From the NCBI GenBank assembly GCA_900554685.1, contig USIG01000029.1:1-16435 (forward strand): a DNA stretch of 16,435 nucleotides. The letters run 5' to 3'. Within the stretch, counting starts at the first letter, position 1; each line of letters begins with the position of its first letter. Shown here piece by piece: positions 8,036 to 14,191 of the stretch. The position numbers and the translations under genes are program-made. This stretch comes from an uncultured Cryptobacterium sp. GTDB taxonomy: Bacteria > Actinomycetota > Coriobacteriia > Coriobacteriales > Eggerthellaceae. The notes below the pieces were generated by a model, which saw nothing but the letters and a program-made list of their open reading frames with translations, did no database searches and was not told the origin of the DNA.

Positions 8036-9103
8036 ATGAAAGCGGTCCGTTCTTCTCAGCCAGCTTTAGCGGGATTGGTTCCCTATGATCCCAAATATCT
8101 GCCCGCGAAGCAGCTGATGAGCGCTAATGAAAACCCTTGCAATGTTCCAGAAGAGATACAGATTGAAATACGAAAAGCATTAAAGAATTTTCCCTTCAAT
8201 CGTTATCCTGATCCTCTTGCTAACGAACTGCGGGATCTTATTGCGCAGGCTAATGGTCTTTCTCGAGAAAACGTTTTGCTGGGAAATGGCGGAGATGAGT
8301 TGTTGTTCAACTTTGCGCTTGCATGGGGAGGTCCGGGAAGAACCTTTCTTAATATGCCTCCTACGTTTTCAGTGTATGAAGCGAATGCACGCTTGGTTGG
8401 GACCACTGTTGTCAATATTCCTCGAAAAGAGAACTTCGATATTGATGAAGAGGCGGTTTTAGCTCGCGTTGCTCAAGGCGATATAGATTTTGTTATGGTA
8501 ACCAGCCCCAATAATCCTACGGGAAAGTTGGCATCGGGTGCGTTTGTGCGAAGTCTCCTTGAGGCAAGCGATGCACTTGTAATGGTGGATGAAGCATATT
8601 TTGAGTTTTCTCGTTCAACCATGCGTCCTCTTTTGGAAGAGTATGAAAACCTGGTAATTCTGCGAACGTTTTCAAAGGCGTTTAGCCTGGCAGGAGTTCG
8701 TCTGGGTTATCTTCTTGCTAATCAAAGTGTCATTAGGGAATTCATCAAGGTTCGTCAGCCCTACTCGGTTGATGCGGTATCTCAGGCTATAGGGTGTGCG
8801 GTCTTCCGTAATCGTTCGAAGTTTGAGCCTGGTATTAATCAAATTATCGAACAGCGAAAGTTGCTCATAGATCGCATGCGAGCAATTCCTGGTATTGAGG
8901 TGTTTGACTCTGACTCAAACTACATTCTCATTCGTCTTGCCCATGCGGATAAGGTTTGGCAGCAGCTCTACGATCGTGGCATCTTGGTGCGAGATTTTTC
9001 GCATGCGCCGCTTCTTGAGAATTGCCTGAGAATTTCGGTTGGCTTGCCCGAAGAAAACGAGGAATTCATTAAGGCACTTAAGGATATAGTTGCTGGTTTG
9101 TAA
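8036..9103 (+). CDS. hisC: Histidinol-phosphate aminotransferase
   Basis: This is a 355-residue fold-type I PLP enzyme that converts imidazole acetol phosphate and glutamate to histidinol phosphate and 2-oxoglutarate. The PLP Schiff-base Lys is K214 in TFSKAFSLAGVRLGY. Other family marks are SPNNPTG, VDEAYFEF and the early SANENP. The start is ATG 8036, because AGAAGGA (8021-8027) sits eight bases before it; an in-frame GTG at 8015 would add seven residues but would put the ribosome site inside the gene. Length matches E. coli HisC. It lies 99 bp after hisD with no terminator between them. Confidence 0.96.
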   Translation: MKAVRSSQPALAGLVPYDPKYLPAKQLMSANENPCNVPEEIQIEIRKALKNFPFNRYPDPLANELRDLIAQANGLSRENVLLGNGGDELLFNFALAWGGPGRTFLNMPPTFSVYEANARLVGTTVVNIPRKENFDIDEEAVLARVAQGDIDFVMVTSPNNPTGKLASGAFVRSLLEASDALVMVDEAYFEFSRSTMRPLLEEYENLVILRTFSKAFSLAGVRLGYLLANQSVIREFIKVRQPYSVDAVSQAIGCAVFRNRSKFEPGINQIIEQRKLLIDRMRAIPGIEVFDSDSNYILIRLAHADKVWQQLYDRGILVRDFSHAPLLENCLRISVGLPEENEEFIKALKDIVAGL

Positions 9104-9230
9104 GGTTTAAAGAATCGCTTGTGTGAGGGCTTACGCAAAAGGCATCTTTCGCAACGCAGTCTTTTGAAAAAAAAGAGCTCTTATGCAAGCGGTTGTAATA
9201 ATAAAAAGTGCTCACTAAAAGGAGCTTCCT

Positions 9231-9830
9231 ATGGCAGAAACAACGCGTGCGGCCAAACTTTCCCGCACAACAAAAGAAACCGATATTTCGCTTTCGCTGA
9301 ACATAGACGGCACGGGTAAGACTTCCCTTGATACGGGAGTGCCTTTTTTCGATCACATGCTAGAAGCGTTTGGCAGGCACGGCCTGTTTGATCTGGAAGT
9401 GCAGGCTAAAGGCGATATTGAGGTAGATGCCCATCATACGGTAGAAGATGTGGGAATTGTCTTAGGCCAAGCTTTTGCACAGGCTATGGGGGACAAGCGG
9501 GGTATTACCCGTTTTGGCTCGCAGATACTTCCCATGGATGAGTCTTTGATTTTGGCTGCTGTTGATATTTCGGGACGCGGGCAGCTTCACTGGGATGTTG
9601 ACGTGCCTCTTTGTTTGCTGGGTATTTTTGATACTTCTCTTGCAAAGGAATTTTTTATAGCGTTTGCCTCCCATGCGGGAATAACGCTTCATGTTCGAAT
9701 GCTTGCAGGCGAAAATGCTCATCACCTTATCGAGGCATGTTTTAAAGCTGTTGCGCGTGCAATGCGTAGTGCTCTCGAGCTTGATGCGCGTGCTTTACAT
9801 GATCTTCCTTCGACTAAAGGAGCTCTGTAA
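9231..9830 (+). CDS. hisB: Imidazoleglycerol-phosphate dehydratase
   Basis: The 199-residue monofunctional dehydratase converts imidazole glycerol phosphate to imidazole acetol phosphate. Both Mn-binding signatures are complete: VDAHHTVEDVGIVL and GENAHHLIEACFK. There is no N-terminal HAD phosphatase domain as in the enteric bifunctional HisB, so histidinol-phosphatase must be encoded elsewhere. AAAAGGAG ends six bases before the ATG. A 127-bp gap separates it from hisC, without a clear promoter or terminator. Its TAA overlaps the hisH ATG by one base (TAATG), which indicates translational coupling. Confidence 0.97.
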   Translation: MAETTRAAKLSRTTKETDISLSLNIDGTGKTSLDTGVPFFDHMLEAFGRHGLFDLEVQAKGDIEVDAHHTVEDVGIVLGQAFAQAMGDKRGITRFGSQILPMDESLILAAVDISGRGQLHWDVDVPLCLLGIFDTSLAKEFFIAFASHAGITLHVRMLAGENAHHLIEACFKAVARAMRSALELDARALHDLPSTKGAL

Positions 9831-10468
9831 TGATAGCGGTCGTCGATTACTGCAAAGGGAATTTACGCAGTGTAGAGCGTGGGCTTATACGTGCAGGTGG
9901 TAAGGCCTGTATAACGGATGATCCCAGCGCTATTGCAAGTGCAGAGGCGATAGTGCTTCCTGGAGTGGGAGCTTTTGCTGATGCTTCGGCCACGATGCTT
10001 CAAACAGGACAGATGCAGGCCATACGTGAGGCTCTTTCGCGTGGGGTGTTTTTCTTAGGAATTTGCTTAGGAGAGCATCTTTTGTTTGAGGAGGGCACCG
10101 AAGGTTCTGATCATGCTGAAGGTCTTGGCATTCTGCCGGGGGTGGTAGATCGTATTCCCGAATTCGATTCGCAGGGCAATCGTTATAAGATTCCTCATGT
10201 GGGATGGAATTCCATCGAATTCGATGAGTCGTGTACCTGCCCTTTGTTAGAAGGCATTCCAGTCGGGGAGTATTTTTATTTCACTCATAGTTACTGCGCA
10301 CCCGCCTCTCAGGCGACAATCGCAACAACTACCCATTCAGTGACTTTCCCGAGTGTTGTTCAGTCGGGGGAGCGTATTTTTGGGGTGCAATTTCATCCGG
10401 AAAAATCTTCTGATGCAGGTGCGCGAGTGCTACGAAATTTTGTGCAATGGGTGGCACGCGGCGCGTAA
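9830..10468 (+). CDS. hisH: Imidazole glycerol phosphate synthase, glutamine amidotransferase subunit
   Basis: This 212-residue class I glutaminase hydrolyses glutamine and passes ammonia to HisF. The catalytic triad is visible: Cys79 in GICLG, and His189 and Glu191 in QFHPEKS. The oxyanion-strand segment LPGVGAFAD is intact. The unusual point is that the residues after the nucleophile read GICLGEHLLFE, whereas class I glutaminases nearly always have Gln at the fifth position counting Cys as the first (GICLGMQ). Here that position is His83. The rest of the enzyme looks functional, so this may be a lineage variant and not a defect. Start overlaps the hisB stop. Confidence 0.95.
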   Translation: MIAVVDYCKGNLRSVERGLIRAGGKACITDDPSAIASAEAIVLPGVGAFADASATMLQTGQMQAIREALSRGVFFLGICLGEHLLFEEGTEGSDHAEGLGILPGVVDRIPEFDSQGNRYKIPHVGWNSIEFDESCTCPLLEGIPVGEYFYFTHSYCAPASQATIATTTHSVTFPSVVQSGERIFGVQFHPEKSSDAGARVLRNFVQWVARGA

Positions 10469-10637
10469 AGAATCAGGTGCATGTTAAAACCCTCTGAGAT
10501 TCTTAAAGCTTTAAAGCAAGGTGTTTCTTAAAGGGTTTTGCGAGAGTTGACAAAAACGTATTCAAGAAAAGTACCTTTGAAGTGTGCTTGGAAGCGTGTT
10601 TGCTTGAATACCTGTGCGAGTTGAGAAGGAGAGAAGA
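10469..10637. other. hisH-hisA gap with palindrome, long-loop stem and a TTGACA box
   Basis: This is the longest gap inside the operon. AAAACCCT (10486-10493) can pair with AGGGTTTT (10532-10539). Within that loop lies the perfect 12-bp palindrome TTAAAGCTTTAA (10503-10514) and two direct copies of TTCTTAAAG (10500, 10525). A perfect -35 TTGACA (10547-10552) follows, but the only -10-like match, TACCTT (10572-10577), is weak at 19 bp spacing. It may hold a partial terminator and an internal promoter for hisA onward; neither is certain. Confidence 0.35.
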
Positions 10638-11363
10638 ATGGATCTGCTTCCTGCGATCGATATTCTTGATGGGAAAGCGGTTCGTCTTGCAAAAGGCGAT
10701 TACAATGCGGTGACCGTATATAATGACAGCCCTGTTGCTCAGGCAGCTTTATTTAAAGAGCAGGGAGCGCGTTGGATTCATGTGGTAGATCTCAACGGGG
10801 CTCGAAGTGGCATCCCGGAAAACATCACCCTTATTGAGCAGATCATTCGCGAAACTGGTCTCAAGATTGAAGTGGGTGGCGGCATTCGTAGCCTAGATAC
10901 TATTGAGCGTCTTGCTTCGGCGGGTGTTTCTCGCGTGGTACTTGGAACAACACTGGTAACTGATCAGGATTTTGCAAAGCAGGCGCTTCGATCATTTCCT
11001 GATTTGCTCACGGCTGGTATTGATGCGAAAAATGGGGAAGTAGCCGTTGCGGGCTGGCGTGAAGGGGCTGGCGTTCCCGCAGAAGAGCTCATTGCTGAGG
11101 TAGGAGCGCTTGGCTTTAAGCACTTGGTTTATACCGATATTTCGCGTGATGGCATGCAGACAGGAATCGATGCTGATCGCTATGTGGAAGTGGCGCGAGT
11201 GTTCGGTCATCCTGTTATTGCATCAGGTGGAGTGGCTACCATAAAAGATATAGAAAACTTAGCTGCGGTATCCGATTCGATTGAAGGCGTTATCGCTGGT
11301 CGTGCGGTGTATGAGGGCAGCTTGGACGTTGAAGAGGCAGTTAAGCGTTGCGCTTTCGTATAG
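10638..11363 (+). CDS. hisA: ProFAR isomerase (phosphoribosylformimino-AICAR-phosphate isomerase)
   Basis: This 241-residue TIM barrel opens ProFAR to PRFAR by an Amadori rearrangement. Catalytic Asp8 (LLPAIDILDG) and Asp129 (GIDAKNG) are in place, as are the phosphate-binding GGGIRS and ASGGV loops. The start is ATG 10638, six bases after AAGGAG; an in-frame GTG at 10614 would place that site inside the gene. The N-terminal half (KGDYNAVTVYNDSP, then HVVDLNGA) is of the ordinary HisA type and does not resemble the bifunctional PriA of streptomycetes and mycobacteria, so TrpF activity is not expected. Confidence 0.96.
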   Translation: MDLLPAIDILDGKAVRLAKGDYNAVTVYNDSPVAQAALFKEQGARWIHVVDLNGARSGIPENITLIEQIIRETGLKIEVGGGIRSLDTIERLASAGVSRVVLGTTLVTDQDFAKQALRSFPDLLTAGIDAKNGEVAVAGWREGAGVPAEELIAEVGALGFKHLVYTDISRDGMQTGIDADRYVEVARVFGHPVIASGGVATIKDIENLAAVSDSIEGVIAGRAVYEGSLDVEEAVKRCAFV

Positions 11364-11409
11364 CAACTTTTGTGGCCAGCAAAGAAACGTTTGGCGAAAG
11401 GATTGTGCC

Positions 11410-12174
11410 ATGCTGACAAAGCGAGTTATTCCCTGCATGGATGTAAAAGATGGCAGAGTGGTAAAAGGGGTTAATTTTGTTAATCTGCGAGATGCAGGTG
11501 ACCCTATCGAACTGGCGCAGCGCTATGATGAGCAGCGTGCCGATGAGGTGGTTTTTCTTGATATCACGGCAACGCATGAAGGGCGTGCAACAACCGTAGA
11601 AATGGCCAGTCGTGCAAGTGAAGAACTCAACCTGCCCTACTGTGTGGGAGGCGGGTTTCGCAGTGTGGCCGATATTCGCACGATGATTGCTGCGGGCGCA
11701 GATAAGGTGTCGGTAAATTCTGCGGCACTGGCTGATCCTACTTTGATTACGCAGGCGGCTGCAGCGTTTGGCACCCAGGCTATCCTGTGCGCTATTGATG
11801 CAAAGCAAGTGCCGGGCAATCCCAATAAATGGGAGGTATATGTCCATGGCGGTCGTAAAAATACGGGCGTTGATGCTATTGAATGGGCAAAAGAGGCAGC
11901 TAAGCGTGGCGCGGGTGAAATTCTGCTTACCAGCATGGATCGTGATGGAAGTAAAGATGGGTTTGACATCCCGCTAACCCGTGCGGTAGCGCGAGCGGTG
12001 AATATTCCAGTTATTGCTTCAGGTGGTGTTGGCAAGCTTGAGCATTTTGCTGAAGGAATTCTTGAAGGTGAAGCGGATGCTGTTTTGGCAGCAAGCGTGT
12101 TTCATTTTGGCGAGCTTACCATCAAAGAAGTAAAGGAATACCTGCGCTCACAAGGAATTCCTGTCCGCCTATAA
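11410..12174 (+). CDS. hisF: Imidazole glycerol phosphate synthase, cyclase subunit
   Basis: The 254-residue TIM barrel uses HisH-derived ammonia to turn PRFAR into imidazole glycerol phosphate and AICAR. The two catalytic aspartates fall exactly at the standard numbers, Asp11 (IPCMDVKDGRVVKG) and Asp130 (AIDAKQ). The second-half motifs LLTSMDRDG and IASGGVG bind phosphate. The start is ATG 11410 behind AAAGGA (11397-11402); the open frame upstream overlaps the end of hisA and lacks homology. The gap to hisA is 46 bp. Confidence 0.97.
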   Translation: MLTKRVIPCMDVKDGRVVKGVNFVNLRDAGDPIELAQRYDEQRADEVVFLDITATHEGRATTVEMASRASEELNLPYCVGGGFRSVADIRTMIAAGADKVSVNSAALADPTLITQAAAAFGTQAILCAIDAKQVPGNPNKWEVYVHGGRKNTGVDAIEWAKEAAKRGAGEILLTSMDRDGSKDGFDIPLTRAVARAVNIPVIASGGVGKLEHFAEGILEGEADAVLAASVFHFGELTIKEVKEYLRSQGIPVRL

Positions 12175-12195
12175 AGGAGATTGAGGAGAATCGCG

Positions 12196-12510
12196 ATGGA
12201 ATTATCTGAGCTTACCTATACCGCCGATGGCTTAATCCCCTGTATCGTTCAGGACGCTGATACGCGTGAAGTGCTGATGATGGCGTGGATGAATGAAGAG
12301 TCTATTCGCCGAACACTTGACGAGAAAACAACATGGTTTTGGTCGCGGAGTCGTCAGAAGTATTGGCACAAAGGTGAAGAATCCGGTAATACACAAGAGT
12401 TGGTAGAACTTCGTTATGACTGCGATGCAGATACCTTGCTTGCGCTCGTGCATCCTGCTGGTCCTGCCTGTCATACGGGAAATACCACCTGTTTTTATCG
12501 GGCGTTTTAA
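12196..12510 (+). CDS. hisI: Phosphoribosyl-AMP cyclohydrolase
   Basis: The 104-residue cytosolic enzyme hydrolyses the adenine ring of phosphoribosyl-AMP. Zn ligands Cys76, Cys92 and Cys99 keep the 16 and 7 residue spacing of the Methanothermobacter enzyme (93/109/116), and the Asp triad 75/77/79 (DCDAD) suits the Mg site. The signature WFWSRSRQKYWHKGE is complete. The start is ATG 12196, seven bases after GAGGAG. No HisE (pyrophosphatase) domain is fused at the C terminus and no separate hisE follows, so that step must be encoded elsewhere. Confidence 0.96.
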   Translation: MELSELTYTADGLIPCIVQDADTREVLMMAWMNEESIRRTLDEKTTWFWSRSRQKYWHKGEESGNTQELVELRYDCDADTLLALVHPAGPACHTGNTTCFYRAF

Positions 12511-12519
12511 GGGTAATTT

Positions 12520-13365
12520 GTGTTTGGGTATGTTCTTCCCAATATAGAGAGCTTAGAAGCAGAGGAAAAGAAGCGCTATCGCGCGATGTATTGCGGCGTG
12601 TGTCACTCGATTAAACAGCGCTATGGGCAGCTTCCTCGTCTCAGTGTTTCATTCGATCTGACTTTTTTGGCACTTGTGCTTGGCTCTCTCTATGAGCCTT
12701 CTGAGGTAGCGGGGCTTAAGCGCTGTCCTATACATCCTGTGCAACCTCAAGCATTCGTACAAAGCGAATACACCGATTATGCAGCCGATCTCAGCGTTGC
12801 TTTTGCCTATCACAAGCTATTGGATAATTGGCATGATGATCGCGATATAAAATCCCGTGCGGGAACTATTGCCCTTTGGGGAGCTTACCGAAAGGCAAAG
12901 GGGCGCATTCCTTTGGCATGTAAGGCTATCGAAGAAGCTCTTAGTGAAATTCAAGACATGGAACGCCAACTCTCAGAGTGTGACTGCTCACCTGAAACGG
13001 GGCTTTCTCCCGATGCTCCTGCAAATCGATTTGGCCTGCTTTTAGGGGGATTATTCGCCTGCAAAAATGACTTTTGGGTAACAGATCTTCGTCGTTTTGG
13101 TGCACGATTAGGAAAGTTTGTGTATGTCATGGATGCGGCGATGGACTTAGAGGAAGATTTAAAAACAGGTTCATATAATCCCTTTAGATATATGGAACAT
13201 GATACGCAAGCACTTCGGGATAATTTAGAATATCTTGCAGCAAGTATGACCGAAGCATTCGAACGTTTACCGCTCGAGCGTGATTTGCATCTTTTGCGAA
13301 GCGTGCTTTATGCGGGCGTATGGCAACGTTTTGAGGCAAAGGAGAATAAGAGCCACGATGGTTAA
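12520..13365 (+). CDS. DUF5685-type protein of unknown function
   Basis: I recognise this 281-residue soluble protein as resembling the uncharacterised DUF5685 family from its start (MFGYVLPNIESL), the YCGVCHSIKQRYG motif and the TFLALVLGSLY helix. Cys25 and Cys28 (CxxC), with Cys69 and His72 (CPIH), could bind a metal. Two acidic helices stand out: D102-x3-DD-x-D109 (LLDNWHDDRD) and D205-x3-D-x3-D213 (DAAMDLEEDLKTG). Their spacing recalls the paired Asp-rich motifs of all-helical isoprenoid synthases such as phytoene synthase; that is inference, and catalysis is unproven. It starts at GTG only nine bases after hisI with a weak site, so it is probably cotranscribed with the his genes. Its end overlaps the J-protein ATG by eight bases. 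Confidence 0.8.
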   Translation: MFGYVLPNIESLEAEEKKRYRAMYCGVCHSIKQRYGQLPRLSVSFDLTFLALVLGSLYEPSEVAGLKRCPIHPVQPQAFVQSEYTDYAADLSVAFAYHKLLDNWHDDRDIKSRAGTIALWGAYRKAKGRIPLACKAIEEALSEIQDMERQLSECDCSPETGLSPDAPANRFGLLLGGLFACKNDFWVTDLRRFGARLGKFVYVMDAAMDLEEDLKTGSYNPFRYMEHDTQALRDNLEYLAASMTEAFERLPLERDLHLLRSVLYAGVWQRFEAKENKSHDG

Positions 13366-14128
13366 AGACCCTTATGAGGTTTTGGGTGTAAGCCGAGATG
13401 CTTCGGCTGACGAAATCAAAAAAGCTTATCGCAAGAAGGCACGAGAAAATCATCCAGACCTTAATCCGAATGACCCCAAAGCGGCCGAGCGCATGAACGA
13501 AGTTAACGAGGCGTACGATCGTATTACGAACCCTGAAAAGTACAAGGCAAGCGATCGCCGTGCTTCTTATGCATCAGGGGGATATGCTGGTGGCGCAGGT
13601 TATGGGGGAGCAAGCGGGCAAGGCTCAAGCCAGTCAAGTGGTACGGGTCAAGGCTACAGCTCATCAGGACCTTATGGCTGGTCAACGATAGACTTTGACG
13701 ATATTTTTGGCTTTGGCAGTATGGGTGGTTTTCGCACCATTCACCCCGAAGCTTCCGCAAGCGATTCGCCTGAAATTCGCAGCGCGATAGACGCTATCAA
13801 TGCAGGTAGGTATCAGCAGGCTGTTACTATCTTAAATCAGGTAAAAAGCACAGGACGCAATGCTCGCTATTACTATCTCAGTGCGCTTGCAAATCATGGA
13901 GCGGGAAATTCCATGATGGCAAATGAGCAGATTCGTCGTGCCATCAAGCTCGATCCTCAAAATCGCGACTATCGTCAGGCTCAGCAGCAGTTCCAAATGG
14001 CAGGACAAGCGTATCAACAACAAGGACAAGCTCGTGGGTTTAGCGTAGGCGTAGATCCCAACATGATTTGTTGCGGATTGTGTTTAGGCATGTACGGCTG
14101 CTCAAATGCAGCGTATTTCTGCGTGTAA
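13358..14128 (+). CDS. J-domain protein with TPR-like helices and cysteine-rich C terminus
   Basis: This is a 256-residue class C (DnaJ-like) co-chaperone. The J domain covers residues 3-65, with the HPD loop at 32-34 that stimulates Hsp70 ATPase. Then come a Gly/Ser/Tyr-rich linker (about 69-115), an acidic aromatic patch (STIDFDDIFGFG), a TPR-like helical stretch (about 136-215) and a Gln-rich segment. The last 21 residues are hydrophobic with five cysteines (238, 239, 242, 248, 255). DnaJ's zinc domain and substrate-binding domains are absent. ATG 13358 is chosen because the J domain begins right there; AAAGGAG lies 13 bases upstream, rather far, and the overlap with the DUF5685 gene suggests coupling. 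The tail might anchor to membrane, bind metal or be lipidated; none is shown. Confidence 0.88.
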   Translation: MVKDPYEVLGVSRDASADEIKKAYRKKARENHPDLNPNDPKAAERMNEVNEAYDRITNPEKYKASDRRASYASGGYAGGAGYGGASGQGSSQSSGTGQGYSSSGPYGWSTIDFDDIFGFGSMGGFRTIHPEASASDSPEIRSAIDAINAGRYQQAVTILNQVKSTGRNARYYYLSALANHGAGNSMMANEQIRRAIKLDPQNRDYRQAQQQFQMAGQAYQQQGQARGFSVGVDPNMICCGLCLGMYGCSNAAYFCV

Positions 14129-14191
14129 GAAAAGTATTGCATCCGCGCGGTAGGGCTGATGTTTGCGCAAAGCACAAAGGAAGGAATTTCT

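Noticed and set aside
9164..9199. Promoter between hisC and hisB (TTGAAA and TGTAAT)
   Set aside because: The spacer is 24 bp, too long for a sigma-A promoter, and no other -35 fits.
10614..10637. GTG start adding eight residues to HisA
   Set aside because: It would place the AAGGAG site inside the gene; HisA proteins start at the inner ATG.
10638..11363. Bifunctional PriA (HisA/TrpF) as in other actinobacteria
   Set aside because: The N-terminal motifs are of the standard HisA type and do not resemble PriA.
11341..11847. 168-codon open frame on the - strand opposite hisF
   Set aside because: It is antisense to hisF and shows no family features; a shadow of codon bias.
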